44,489 bases of DNA from Rheinheimera sp. Lineage in GTDB: Bacteria; Pseudomonadota; Gammaproteobacteria; Enterobacterales; Alteromonadaceae. The translations under genes and the position numbers were made by a program. The notes under the pieces are model-generated. The model saw nothing but the letters and a program-made list of their open reading frames with translations, was not told the origin of the DNA and made no database searches. Location of the stretch: positions 1 through 44,489 of the forward strand of contig DPJG01000014.1 of the NCBI GenBank assembly GCA_003543135.1, written 5' to 3'. Below, in pieces: positions 6,918 to 15,657 of the stretch (positions within the stretch are counted from its first letter, which is position 1; each line of letters begins with the position of its first letter).

Positions 6918-8315
6918 ATGATCAAACAAAGTTTGATGGCAGCCTTGTTATTCTGCACAACCTCTGTTGTGGCGGCGCCATCTGTTGCCCAGTTTTCTGA
7001 AGAATTTCATCGTGAATTCACCCGTAAGATGAGCAAAAACAACATCCCGGGTGGTGTTTATGTCATTGTCAAAGATGACAAAATTGTCAGGGTTGGCGCT
7101 TTTGGTGTGCGCTCGCACGGTACCAAAGCCAAGGTGGATGCCAACACTGTGTTCCGTCTGGCTTCGGTGTCCAAAACTTTTGCCGGTGGCTTAGCGGCTC
7201 AGGTAGAGCACGAAGGGCGTTTTAACTGGAACGACAAAGTGACCAAATATGTGCCGGGTTTTCGTTTTCGCAGCCCCGCCATGACGTCCAAGTTGACAGT
7301 GGAACATTTACTGGCGCAAAACGCCGGCTTAAGTCCAAATGCCTTTGACGATCTGATAGAAGCCAATATGACACCGGCGCAAATTCTGCCGAAATTTGGC
7401 AATATCAACCCCCGTTGCCAGCCCGGTAAATGTTACGGTTACCAGAATGTGTTATTCAGTCTGATTGAAACCGTGCTGCACAAAACCACCAATATGCCCT
7501 ATGAGCGCCTGATAGAGCAGCGTATTTTTAAACCTCTGCAAATGCACAATGCCTCTGTCGGCTACGCTGCATTTTTGGCCAGTAAAAACCGTGCCATGCC
7601 CCATGTGAAAGTACGCCGGGGCTGGGGGGAGGCTAAAGTGGTGCCAACCTATTACCGGGTGAACCCTGCTGCTGGTGTCAATGCCAGTGCTATGGATATG
7701 GGCAAATGGCTGATCGCAAGACTGGGGCATAACCCCAACGTGTTGTCACCTGCCATGCTGACCGATATTCATAAACCCCGCATTAAAACTGCAGATAACT
7801 TGAGTGGTCGCACCTTCGGCCCTTACGTCGCCAATGCGTATTATGGTTTAGGCACCCGCATTTATCAGTTTGGTAAACATAAGCTCTATTACCACGGGGG
7901 GCTGGTGAAAGGTTATCGTACCGATATGTCCTATTTACCGGAGAAAGGCTTAGGTTTGGTGGTGCTGTTAAATGCCCAAAGTAATCTGGTGGCTGAGCTG
8001 TCCAGTTATTTCTGGGCCACTATGCTTGATACCCAGCCACAAGCCACGCCAGCGCCAAAAAAGAAAAGAAAAGTGCGTAAAGTAGCGCAGCAGCTGGAGC
8101 CGTTATTTACTCCTTTTGAATATGACAGTGATGAGTTGCTGACTGAAACGATGAGCCCTGAAATGCTGGCAAAGCTGCAGCAGGATGCGCTGGAAAGTCT
8201 GTATGAGCACAGTGCGGACGTTGGTTATGCGCCTGTAGCAGAGCTTGAACAAAAGGCTGATCTGGTTCAGCTGGCAGAGTTAAAAAACATCAGGCCGCCG
8301 CTGCTGGCACCATAA
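6918..8315 (+). CDS. Exported class C-like serine hydrolase (beta-lactamase/esterase fold)
   Basis: A 465-residue secreted member of the beta-lactamase/penicillin-binding superfamily. Signal peptide residues 1-20 (cleavage after VVAA). The SxxK motif is S83-V-S-K86 in FRLASVSKTF; the YxN motif is Y175-Q-N177 in YGYQNVLF; the KTG-equivalent is H326-G-G in YYHGGLVKGY, which points to the esterase / D-aminopeptidase / peptidase branch of this fold and not to a true AmpC. After about residue 375 a basic linker (KKKRKVRKV) and an acidic helical extension of some 80 residues follow, beyond the usual catalytic domain. Start ATG 6918 follows GGAAGG; upstream frame extension is unlikely. A terminator follows the gene. 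Confidence 0.85.
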   Translation: MIKQSLMAALLFCTTSVVAAPSVAQFSEEFHREFTRKMSKNNIPGGVYVIVKDDKIVRVGAFGVRSHGTKAKVDANTVFRLASVSKTFAGGLAAQVEHEGRFNWNDKVTKYVPGFRFRSPAMTSKLTVEHLLAQNAGLSPNAFDDLIEANMTPAQILPKFGNINPRCQPGKCYGYQNVLFSLIETVLHKTTNMPYERLIEQRIFKPLQMHNASVGYAAFLASKNRAMPHVKVRRGWGEAKVVPTYYRVNPAAGVNASAMDMGKWLIARLGHNPNVLSPAMLTDIHKPRIKTADNLSGRTFGPYVANAYYGLGTRIYQFGKHKLYYHGGLVKGYRTDMSYLPEKGLGLVVLLNAQSNLVAELSSYFWATMLDTQPQATPAPKKKRKVRKVAQQLEPLFTPFEYDSDELLTETMSPEMLAKLQQDALESLYEHSADVGYAPVAELEQKADLVQLAELKNIRPPLLAP

Positions 8316-8333
8316 CTTGATTTGAATCATCAC

Positions 8334-8368
8334 AAAAGGCCGGCAAAGTTTGTTGGTCCGGCCTTTTT
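8334..8368 (+). terminator. Rho-independent terminator
   Basis: AAAAGGCCGG pairs with CCGGCCTTTT across a 14-base loop and is followed by T residues. It lies between the convergent serine hydrolase and rlmA genes and can serve both. Confidence 0.8.
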
Positions 8369-8410
8369 GCAACACAAGCTATTCTCGCTGCGTGCCCAAT
8401 GACTGTCTCA

Positions 8411-9241
8411 TCAGGCAGATGAATCGCGCTGATATAAATCCAGATAAAAATCCAGTTTAATGGCGGGCAAGTCACGGCATAACTGTGCGTTAAGCTCAGC
8501 ATTCACCTTATAACCCAGCGGGATCATCTGCAGCAATTGCTCAAGTTCAACCGGCGTTTTGGGCTGAAACAACCAGCTCAGCTGCTGACGTTTATGATGG
8601 TGAAAACCCTGTTGTTGCTGCACTGCTTGCGGGTGTAACCGTACCTGACTGTAAATCTGTTGTTTAAGCTGCAGCAAATGTTCAGGTGCAGGTGTGACCG
8701 TTAATAACCAGGCACCAGGTGCGGCCACTCTGGCAAGTTCCGTGGGTTCAGACGGCGCATAGATACGCAGCAGCATTTCAAAACTGCTATCGGCAAAAGG
8801 GAGCTGGTAACTGCTGGCAACAGCACAATGCAGCTTCGGATATTTTTTGCTGGCGGCTCTAACCGCAGCTTTAGAAATATCAATGCCATAAAGTGTCAGC
8901 TGTGGCAGTGCCTGTGCCAGCCTGTTGCTGTAATAACCTTCACCACAGCCAATATCGAGCAGTACTGGTGCGCTGCGATCGTCAACAGTGCGGGCTGCCA
9001 GGGCCTCAGTAAACAGCTGATTGACCGCATCTGACAGAGGCTGATAAAAACCAGCTTCCAGAAAAGCACGTCTTGCCTGGATCATCTCAGCACTGTCGCC
9101 AGGTGTCAGCGATTTTTTCTGCTGCACCGGCAATAAATGAAAATAACCTTCACGGGCACGGTCAAACTGGTGGCGATTCTGACACTGCAAACCAGCGTCG
9201 TTGGCAAGCAGGGGTTGTTGGCAAAGCGGGCAGCGGTACAT
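8411..9241 (-). CDS. rlmA: 23S rRNA (guanine-N1)-methyltransferase RlmA
   Basis: A 276-residue SAM-dependent methyltransferase of the RlmA(I) type; family knowledge: it makes m1G745 in helix 35 of 23S rRNA. Seen: the N-terminal zinc ribbon YRCPLCQQPL...CQNRHQFDRA (three Cys and one His), the strongly conserved EGYFHLLPVQQKK and PGDSAEMIQARRAFL blocks, SAM motif LLDIGCGEGYYS, and DISKAAVRAASK. Start at 9241 is chosen because homologues begin only three or four residues before the first zinc-site cysteine; a start ten codons earlier is possible. With RlmC at 1.6 kb, two enzymes acting two nucleotides apart on the same rRNA hairpin are close on the chromosome. Confidence 0.93.
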   Translation of the reverse strand: MYRCPLCQQPLLANDAGLQCQNRHQFDRAREGYFHLLPVQQKKSLTPGDSAEMIQARRAFLEAGFYQPLSDAVNQLFTEALAARTVDDRSAPVLLDIGCGEGYYSNRLAQALPQLTLYGIDISKAAVRAASKKYPKLHCAVASSYQLPFADSSFEMLLRIYAPSEPTELARVAAPGAWLLTVTPAPEHLLQLKQQIYSQVRLHPQAVQQQQGFHHHKRQQLSWLFQPKTPVELEQLLQMIPLGYKVNAELNAQLCRDLPAIKLDFYLDLYQRDSSA

Positions 9242-9407
9242 AACAGTCCGGAACTTAAACAAAAAGGTCATTATAAAGATTGTTGTGACTGAAGTCGCCT
9301 GTAGCCTGATGTTGGGGATTTGTCACCAAGATGGCTGGTGCAGCTGGTGGCTCGCATTCAGGTGCTCAGATGAGCCGGTTTGAAGGTACTCTGACGACTG
9401 GGTTCTG

Positions 9408-9869
9408 CTAGTCATTGTTCTGATAATGCGCCGGCTGATGATTCAGCTCCACTGCCAGTGCCATCAGTAGTTGCGTCCAATCATCAATCAACCGCGCTTT
9501 GGCTCTTTTATCATCGTATAACTGTAAAGTTAACGTCAGCTCACAGCCAAAAGGCATAGGTAAAATGGTGATCCAGACCAGATCCGGTTCAGCCTGACGT
9601 CTGGGTGGATACAAACTGAATAACAACTGCTGTGGTGGGCTGATTTGCAGATATTCGCCCCAATGCACCAGCTCGCGGCCGTTGCGGTTTTCGACAATAC
9701 GAAAACGGCCGCCGACACGGGCGTCAATGTCTGCCTGTTGTAACTTGGCATCGGGGTGGGTGAATAACCAGCGGCCAGCGTATTGTTCATCCAGCCAGTA
9801 TAAAAATACCACTTCGGCTGGCGCCTCATAACAATGGCTGATACTGAGTTGCTGCAAAGTACGATCCAT
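9408..9869 (-). CDS. SRPBCC / AHSA1-like domain protein
   Basis: A 153-residue protein with the START/Bet v1-like fold. Seen: the opening LSISHCYEAPAEVVFLYWLDEQYAGRW, then VGGRFRIVENRNGRELVHWGEYLQI and PPQQLLFSLY, the typical strand pattern of AHSA1 proteins, and WTQLLMALAVEL as the final helix. These proteins bind hydrophobic ligands or assist Hsp90 in eukaryotes; the bacterial function is usually unknown. The start at 9869 follows AAGGAG; an earlier in-frame start would add 27 residues with no family support. Confidence 0.75.
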   Translation of the reverse strand: MDRTLQQLSISHCYEAPAEVVFLYWLDEQYAGRWLFTHPDAKLQQADIDARVGGRFRIVENRNGRELVHWGEYLQISPPQQLLFSLYPPRRQAEPDLVWITILPMPFGCELTLTLQLYDDKRAKARLIDDWTQLLMALAVELNHQPAHYQNND

Positions 9870-10023
9870 GTCAGCTCCTTGCCAGAATAACGATCTGTTG
9901 CCGGATCCGGCGGTCTCTATGCTGCTGACATTGTAGTTGGCGTTACACATTTTTCTCGCTAATTCAGCGAATTAACCACAAATTGTGCGGATTTCAGCAC
10001 TGTAGACAGTGCTGCATTGTTGT

Positions 10024-10037
10024 CGTAAGCGGTTACA
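10024..10037. promoter_or_regulatory. Possible LacI-family operator
   Basis: The 14 bases CGTAAGCGGTTACA are nearly palindromic around the centre and fit the general LacI-family pattern TGTAANCGNTTACA. It lies about 155 bp upstream of the SRPBCC gene start and 110 bp beyond the end of the VOC gene, in an otherwise featureless spacer. No LacI-type gene is in the window. A chance match is quite possible. Confidence 0.3.
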
Positions 10038-10146
10038 TGGTACAGGCATTGCGGCAGGGACTGTTGGGATTGGATCTGGTGGGGAAGGGCTCAGACGCTG
10101 TAACCTGAGTACATTTGACGCTGTGCGCTTGCAGTCAGGCCTGAGA

Positions 10147-10539
10147 TCAGTTGCTTTTCTTTTGTAACAAATCCCATTTATTGCCGTATAAATCCTGGAA
10201 CACCACCACCGTGGCATACACTTCTTCGCGTGGTGTTTCTAAAAAATAAACGCCGGCTTGTTGCATACGCTGATAATCGGCCCAAAAATCATCGGTTTGT
10301 AAAAATAACCAGACCCGGCCCGCACCCTGGCCGCCAATCAGTGCCTGCTGCTCTGCTTTGGATGCTTTAGCCAGCAATAAAGCGCAGCCTGCAGCGCCAG
10401 AGGGACTAACCACCACCCAGCGTTTATCACCCTGTGGGCTGTCTTCTAACAATTGAAAACCCAGTTTTTGCGTGTAAAACGCAATAGCCTCGTCATAATC
10501 TGCCACCAGCAGACTGACCAGGCTGAGTTGTTGTGTCAT
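10147..10539 (-). CDS. VOC family (glyoxalase/bleomycin-resistance fold) protein
   Basis: A 130-residue protein of two babbab modules typical of the vicinal oxygen chelate superfamily. Seen: LVSLLVADYDEAIAFYTQKLGFQLLED at the N-terminus, RWVVVSPSGAAGCALLL, then GRVWLFLQTDDFWADYQRMQQAGVYF and the end VVFQDLYGNKWDLLQ. Metal-ligand positions are not complete enough to call glyoxalase I. Start ATG 10539 follows CGGAG. The gene reads in the same direction as, and 34 bp downstream of, the response regulator gene, so it may be the third gene of that transcript. Confidence 0.82.
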   Translation of the reverse strand: MTQQLSLVSLLVADYDEAIAFYTQKLGFQLLEDSPQGDKRWVVVSPSGAAGCALLLAKASKAEQQALIGGQGAGRVWLFLQTDDFWADYQRMQQAGVYFLETPREEVYATVVVFQDLYGNKWDLLQKKSN

Positions 10540-10573
10540 CGGAACTCCGTTATTGATATTTGCCTGCTCAGGG

Positions 10574-11227
10574 TTAGCTACCCAGCAAACCTAAATCTAT
10601 TGCTTTGAGCACAGCTTTGGTGCGATCACGCACCCCTAATTTTAATAAAATGGCCGATACCTGATTTTTCACTGTGCCTTCAGATTTAAACACACTCTGG
10701 GCAATTTCCCTGTTGCTAAAACCGGCCGCCATCAGGCGCAGAATTTCCAGCTCTTTAGCCGACAAGGCATCCGCAGGCGACGGAGCGGGGGACGGGCTTG
10801 GTGATTGGCGTAAAAAAGACTGTAGAATTTTATCTGTGATGGCCGGTTGTAACAAGCTGCCACCGTTTTTTACCTGATGTATTGCATCCACCAGCACTTC
10901 AAGGGCGACATCTTTGAGCAAATAACCACGGGCGCCGGCCTGCATTGCCTGTAACACCCGTTCGTGGTCGTCAAAAGTGGTCAGAATAATCACCGGCACC
11001 GGGCTGCCAGCAGCGGCCAGCAGTTGTAAAGCGGCAATACCGTCCACCTGCGGCATCTGAATATCCATCAGCACCAGCTCGACCTGATGTTGATTGACCA
11101 GCGCCACAATATCGGCGCCATTGGCGGCCTGGGCCACCACTTCAATATCGGGCGCCAGGCTTAATAAACTGATAATACCCTGACGTACCAGCGTCTGATC
11201 GTCGATCACTGCCACCCTAATGGTCAT
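10574..11227 (-). CDS. NarL/LiaR-type response regulator
   Basis: A 217-residue two-component response regulator. The receiver domain (residues 1-120) has VAVIDDQTLVRQGI with the acidic pocket, VLMDIQMPQVDG with the phospho-accepting aspartate, ILTTFDDH and GYLLKD with the conserved Lys. A Pro/Ser linker (QSPSPSPAPSPAD) leads to a LuxR-type HTH (LSAKELEILRLMAAGFSNREIAQSVFKSEGTVKNQ...). Its start overlaps the kinase stop codon by four bases (ATGA), so the two are translationally coupled. Similarity to the DesR/LiaR style suggests membrane or envelope sensing, by family analogy only. Confidence 0.9.
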   Translation of the reverse strand: MTIRVAVIDDQTLVRQGIISLLSLAPDIEVVAQAANGADIVALVNQHQVELVLMDIQMPQVDGIAALQLLAAAGSPVPVIILTTFDDHERVLQAMQAGARGYLLKDVALEVLVDAIHQVKNGGSLLQPAITDKILQSFLRQSPSPSPAPSPADALSAKELEILRLMAAGFSNREIAQSVFKSEGTVKNQVSAILLKLGVRDRTKAVLKAIDLGLLGS

Positions 11228-12411
11228 ATTTTTGCTTCCGGTAAAGTGACATCTATTTGCAGCGCTTGTTGCTGCTGACTGAGCAGCAGCTGTCCGCCGG
11301 CTTCTTCAATCCGCTCCCGCATGCCGCGCAGGCCATTGCCTTCCTGCAGCGGCCAGCTGACACAGTGGCCGTTGTCCAGATAACGCAGATGCAGTTGTTG
11401 CTGATGACGCCATACCTCGATGCTGGCGGTGGTGGCAGCACCATGGCGGATACTGTTGGTCAGCGCTTCCTGACAAACGCGGAACAATAACGAGGTTGAT
11501 AAGGGATCCAGCACCAGATCGGCGCTGATACGGCAATCCAGTTTCAGCGCCGGAAAGTTTTGTGCCAAAGCGCGGCACTGGCTGGCCAGATGGGGTTTTT
11601 GTGGTTCGCGCAGCTGAGACACCGTATGGCGGATGTCCTGCAGCAGTTGTTTTGCCAGTTGATGACAATGCGCCAGCTGCGCCTTGTGGTTGTTATCGGC
11701 CTGATATTCCGCCACCTGCAGCTGAATCACCAAAGCTGTCAGGTGATGGCCCAGACTGTCATGTAAATCCCTGGCTATTCTGAGCCTTTCGCCGTCGGCT
11801 GCCTGTTCAGCCAGTTGACCCTGCACATCCAGCAGTTGCTGATGGGTTTGAGCCAGGGCTTCGCGCGCCAGGGTTTCAGCGCGGGCCGTACTCATGGCAT
11901 AAATGGCAAAAAACTGGAAAGTGCCACAGACCAGCAACATCAGGTAAGCACCGCTGTGGCTATTCAGATAAATGCTGGTAAGGATCGACGGCGCCAGCGC
12001 CGGAATAATCATCCAGTACAGATATTGTTTTGGCAGATACCAGGGCAATAACGCCACCCAAAGCACAGCCAGTCCCGGGGTAAAACCATAAGGCACCAGC
12101 ACGGCGTTGGGCACCAATAACAACCACAGCAGGCCAAGGCGAACATACTGAGTGCGATTGGTGGTTTTATCCTGCGCTTGAATAAACAACACTAAAAACA
12201 GCAGCAAACTGGCCGCTATCAATATCGTTTGCCAGCTGGTTACCCCATAGTTGTTGCTGACGCCTTTTAACTGGATCCAGCTAAAAGCGGCCCAGCTGAT
12301 TTGCGCCGCCAGATTTTCTTTTTGCAATAAAGTGCGCCAGCCCTGGTTTTTTACCGGCTTTGCTGGCGCTGCTGTTGTGTTGGCGCTCTGGGGGGCGGAA
12401 CTGTGACTCAT
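11224..12411 (-). CDS. Membrane sensor histidine kinase, HisKA_3 type
   Basis: A 395-residue kinase, partner of the adjacent regulator. Five or six membrane segments fill residues 35-170 with no large periplasmic domain, the arrangement of DesK-like intramembrane sensors. A short coiled linker (TLAREALAQTHQQLLDVQGQL) leads to ERLRIARDLHDSLGHHLTALVIQLQ, in which the histidine of RDLHDSLGHH is phosphorylated. The ATPase part shows CQEALTNSIRHG (N box), LRYLDNG (G1) and GNGLRGMRERIEEAGG (G2). The signal is unknown; DesK senses membrane fluidity, so a lipid or envelope cue is possible. It is divergent from a membrane protein gene 171 bp away, which is a natural candidate target. Confidence 0.88.
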   Translation of the reverse strand: MSHSSAPQSANTTAAPAKPVKNQGWRTLLQKENLAAQISWAAFSWIQLKGVSNNYGVTSWQTILIAASLLLFLVLFIQAQDKTTNRTQYVRLGLLWLLLVPNAVLVPYGFTPGLAVLWVALLPWYLPKQYLYWMIIPALAPSILTSIYLNSHSGAYLMLLVCGTFQFFAIYAMSTARAETLAREALAQTHQQLLDVQGQLAEQAADGERLRIARDLHDSLGHHLTALVIQLQVAEYQADNNHKAQLAHCHQLAKQLLQDIRHTVSQLREPQKPHLASQCRALAQNFPALKLDCRISADLVLDPLSTSLLFRVCQEALTNSIRHGAATTASIEVWRHQQQLHLRYLDNGHCVSWPLQEGNGLRGMRERIEEAGGQLLLSQQQQALQIDVTLPEAKI

Positions 12412-12582
12412 CTTTGCTTTAAGCTCATGATTTATTTAGGTCAATCTGGTTTTCAGTATGCCTGTGCCGGCAGGGGGCAGCAATAGGCCAAAAGTCATGC
12501 CGGCGAATGTGACTTATGGCACTACGGAACTTATCACGCCAAAGCTACAGTGGCTTCAACTGAACCCAATGGAAGAATCGTT

Positions 12583-13326
12583 ATGCTTTATCTGCATCAG
12601 TTTTTACTTGTAGCCCATATTATTGCCGGCTCCATTGCGCTGGCGCTGTTCTGGGTGCCAATGCTGGCAAAAAAAGGTAGCCCGCTGCATCGTCAAAGCG
12701 GCCGTTATTATGCGTATTTATTGTATGGCGTGTCGCTCAGCGGTGTCTTGATGTCGGCGATGGTGCTGGTAGCGCCTTTGTATTTTAAAGCCAAATATTT
12801 AAGTGAAGGTGCTGATCCTGCAGTAGTTGCCGACAATGTCCGGGCTATGGCCACTTTCCTTGGTGTATTGAGCTTATTAAGCTGGGCCTCCATCCGTCAG
12901 GGCATGCTGGTGCTGCAGCTGCGTCACAACGCTGCTGTGTTAAAAAGCCCGCTGCATCTGTGCACTTTAGGGCTGTTGTTAGGTTCTGGCTTGTATTTGT
13001 TGTGGCTGGGTCAGAACAAAGCACAGCCACTTTATCTGGTCTTTGCCATAGTGGCGGTGCTGAACGCTGTTGGCAGTCTGCGGTTTATCTTTGGTGCAGA
13101 ACCTTGCCGTAACGCTATTTTGCGCCAGCATATCGGCAATATGCTGGGTTCAGCCATCGCCATTTATACCGCCTTTGCCGCTTTTGGTGGCCGTGGTTTG
13201 TTGCAGCTCGGTACCACTGGGCAGTTTATCAGCTGGGTGGCGCCTTCCGTGATAGGCATTGCTGTTACCCTCTGGTACAACAGAGGTTATCAGCTGCAAA
13301 GGTCCTCTTTGCCTCAGGCGCGCTAA
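12583..13326 (+). CDS. Multi-pass membrane protein, DUF2306-like
   Basis: A 247-residue protein with about seven hydrophobic segments. The opening LHQFLLVAHIIAGSIALALFWVPMLAKKGSPLHRQSGR resembles DUF2306-type proteins, in which histidines at the ends of membrane helices and an HRxxGR loop are conserved. A second block, RNAILRQHIGNMLGSAIAIYTAFAAFGGRG, repeats this style. No enzyme motif is visible. The start at 12583 gives the proper hydrophobic N-terminus; upstream in-frame residues look non-coding. It is divergent from the sensor kinase gene, so it may be its target. Confidence 0.65.
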   Translation: MLYLHQFLLVAHIIAGSIALALFWVPMLAKKGSPLHRQSGRYYAYLLYGVSLSGVLMSAMVLVAPLYFKAKYLSEGADPAVVADNVRAMATFLGVLSLLSWASIRQGMLVLQLRHNAAVLKSPLHLCTLGLLLGSGLYLLWLGQNKAQPLYLVFAIVAVLNAVGSLRFIFGAEPCRNAILRQHIGNMLGSAIAIYTAFAAFGGRGLLQLGTTGQFISWVAPSVIGIAVTLWYNRGYQLQRSSLPQAR

Positions 13327-13393
13327 GCGCTGGAGCAGCAGCGGCAGTTGTTGTTATACTGCCGCCGTTTTCCCGCCAATGCAGAGGCCTGTT

Positions 13394-13741
13394 ATGCCAA
13401 ATCAAACCGATACACCCAACACTGAACTTGAGCTCTGGTCTATCGACGAGTTGTGTGACCATGCTTTTAGTATTTTTGAAGAGCTGGCGGCTGAAAACCT
13501 GTCGGCTGAAGATTACAGCCTGTATCAAAGCCAGTATGAACAGCGCGCTTATGTCGATTTAGTGCCACCCAGTGACGATTGGGTTGAGCTTATTCAGGCT
13601 GAATTGGAGCCAGAACTGCATTTTGAAGCCCTGATTGGTTTAAGCGGTGAAAATGGTGGTGCCGATATAGTGCTGGCGCGGATTTTATTAAGCAGGGAAA
13701 AACATGACGCCTTATGTCATGCCCAATGGCGGGGTCAATAG
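13394..13741 (+). CDS. yciU: DUF440 / YciU-type acidic putative dsDNA-mimic protein
   Basis: A 115-residue, strongly acidic protein matching the YciU/HI1450 family. Seen: the block DELCDHAFSIFEELAAENLSAEDY aligns with the YciU N-terminal helices, PPSDDWVELIQAELEPELHFEALIGLSGENGG with its acidic strands, and VLARILLSREKHDALCHAQW with its highly conserved C-terminus. Family knowledge: the fold displays acidic residues like the phosphates of DNA, and HI1450 has been discussed as a DNA mimic that may bind HU. Start ATG 13394 is preceded by GCAGAGG. The HutD gene begins a few bases after its stop. Confidence 0.88.
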   Translation: MPNQTDTPNTELELWSIDELCDHAFSIFEELAAENLSAEDYSLYQSQYEQRAYVDLVPPSDDWVELIQAELEPELHFEALIGLSGENGGADIVLARILLSREKHDALCHAQWRGQ

Positions 13742-13775
13742 CTGAGTGGTTAAGAGCGGGGTGGTCAATCAGGGC

Positions 13776-14438
13776 ATGAACAGTTTGAGGCCGGAGCAGC
13801 TTCAGCACTCTGAACCCAGTGTGCAAATTATCAGACGTGCACAGATGAGTATCAGCAACTGGGCTGGCGGCAGCACCCTGCAGCTGGCGATTTACCCGGC
13901 ACAAAGCTCGGTGGCGGCGCAGGATTTTCTCTGGCGTTTTAGCTCAGCCACAGTAGAGCAAAGTGGTGATTTTACCAAGTTTCCGGCACATCAGCGGTTA
14001 TTAGCCCTGCGTCAGGGCGCTGGTTTTACTCTGCAGGTCGACAATCACCAGGCTCAGGTGGATAACCCCTACCATTGTTTGCGTTTTGCCGGTAAAAGTC
14101 ACAGCAGTGCGCAATTAAGCAAGGGTGCTGTCACCGACATCAATCTGATGCTGGCCGCCGGTTATCAGGGCAATATGCAGGCACTGCCTGTCAGCTCAGA
14201 CTGGCAGCCGTTTATGATGCCAAGGCCTGAGTACAGCACTTTGTTGCTCTGGAGTGACGAGCTAACGCTTGAAGTGCGGCAGGAGGGCGCGGCACAGTCT
14301 GATGCGCAAAGCTGGTTGCTGCAGCCGGGCGATTTATTGCTGATGGAACACTGGCCGCTGGCCCACACACCGGAGTTTCGCGCGCTGACCGGTGAAACTG
14401 GCTCCTCTTTGGTGCTTGCCTGGTTAAAAGCCTGCTAG
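13776..14438 (+). CDS. hutD: HutD family protein
   Basis: A 220-residue double-stranded beta-helix (cupin-like) protein of the HutD family. Seen: the N-terminal VQIIRRAQMSISNWAGGSTLQLAIYP aligns with the family opening (arginine, then the NWxGG step where relatives have WKNGGG), FLWRFSSATVEQSGDFTKFP with the family core RLSxAxVExxGPFSxFP, and GAVTDINLML with xxVxDFNLM. HutD sits in histidine-use operons in other bacteria and has an uncertain modulating role; no hut gene is here. Start choice is uncertain: ATG 13776 or GTG 13761 or 13746, none with an ideal ribosome site. Confidence 0.78.
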   Translation: MNSLRPEQLQHSEPSVQIIRRAQMSISNWAGGSTLQLAIYPAQSSVAAQDFLWRFSSATVEQSGDFTKFPAHQRLLALRQGAGFTLQVDNHQAQVDNPYHCLRFAGKSHSSAQLSKGAVTDINLMLAAGYQGNMQALPVSSDWQPFMMPRPEYSTLLLWSDELTLEVRQEGAAQSDAQSWLLQPGDLLLMEHWPLAHTPEFRALTGETGSSLVLAWLKAC

Positions 14439-14648
14439 GCAGCAGCTGGTGCTTTGGTGCTTGTGATTCTGGTCGCAGTGACGCAGGTTAAACCTTGTTC
14501 TGTCATTGAGCTAAAGGTGAAAAAAGGTTAGCCTTGTTTTGTTAAATTTCTGTGTGATTTATCTGCTGTGCTTTTGTAGCGTTCAACAACAGAGGTAAAA
14601 GATGCATGCATCAGTTTCACAACAGATCAGACAAAACAGAGGCAGCTT

Positions 14649-15656
14649 ATGACCTTATCCAAAGCAAAAATACCCCTGTTATTTTTTGTATTGATGTCGT
14701 TGTGGTGGGCTTTTTATTATCAGAGCCACAGCGAGCTGAATGACTACGGACAGGCCAACTTTGAATGGCTGTATCTGATTGATGCACTGCTGCTGACGCC
14801 GCTGCTGTGCTTTTTTTGTATTAGCTCTAAAAAAGAAGCGGCAATCAAAGCCTTGTTGTTGTCCTGCCTTGCCATTCTGGTCGGCAGTTATATGATTCCC
14901 GAATCACAAAAGTTCATCTGGCATTATCTGGAAACAGGTCGTTACCTGCTGCTGGCACTGATTGTGCTGATGGAATTGATTGCCATTGCCACTGTTTGTG
15001 TTGCCATTCGAGCCGCACTTTGCCAGCAACAGGATCCAGACCAGAGTATTGAAAAACCTCTGAAAGCCTGGCTTGGCGACAGCCCGGTGCTTGCCTTATT
15101 GCAGTTTGAAACCAGGCTCTGGACTTATTTGCTGTTTGGAGGGCAAATCAAACCGCAGCAGTTTCACGGTGAGCAGCATTTTTTTTATCATCAAAAAGAT
15201 GGCACCCAAAGCAATTTGCTGGGGTTTATTCTGGTGATCAGTATTGAAATGCCGCTGCTGCATCTGCTGCTACATTTTGTCTGGTCGCCTGTTGCCGCCA
15301 CTGTGGTGACTGGTCTTACCCTGGTGAGTCTGCTGTTTTTTATTGCTGAATACCGCGCAGTCAGCCGAAGGCCCATTTCGTTGTCGGCCGGCACCTTGAT
15401 CATCCGTTATGGGCTTTCTCAACCGCTCGTGCTGCCGCCCGGGGCTATTGCCGGCATCAGCCGCTGTGATGGCCGGGTGAAAAAAGCAGCCTGGTTAAAA
15501 AAATACAATTTATCCGGCAACCCCAATCTTTGTATCACACTGGCTGCGCCGGTAGGTGCGCTTCGGCAGATTTATCTGGGGGTGGATCAGCCGGAGCTAT
15601 TGATCATCGCAGTGCAACAGGCCCAATGCTTAACCACAGACACCAAAGGACTATAA
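14649..15656 (+). CDS. Unknown integral membrane protein
   Basis: A 335-residue protein with about six membrane segments: one at residues 8-25, one near 40-57, one near 67-83, one at 97-120, and a pair at 195-235 (LGFILVISIEMPLLHLLLHFVW and ATVVTGLTLVSLLFFIAEY). The last 95 residues are soluble and beta-rich (ISLSAGTLIIRYGLSQPLVLPPGAIAGI), resembling a bacterial PH-like domain at the membrane surface. I do not recognise a named family. The start at 14649 follows AGAGGCAG. It is tightly linked to the cupin gene (one base between stop and next start), so the two are co-translated. Confidence 0.65.
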   Translation: MTLSKAKIPLLFFVLMSLWWAFYYQSHSELNDYGQANFEWLYLIDALLLTPLLCFFCISSKKEAAIKALLLSCLAILVGSYMIPESQKFIWHYLETGRYLLLALIVLMELIAIATVCVAIRAALCQQQDPDQSIEKPLKAWLGDSPVLALLQFETRLWTYLLFGGQIKPQQFHGEQHFFYHQKDGTQSNLLGFILVISIEMPLLHLLLHFVWSPVAATVVTGLTLVSLLFFIAEYRAVSRRPISLSAGTLIIRYGLSQPLVLPPGAIAGISRCDGRVKKAAWLKKYNLSGNPNLCITLAAPVGALRQIYLGVDQPELLIIAVQQAQCLTTDTKGL

Positions 15657-15657
15657 G

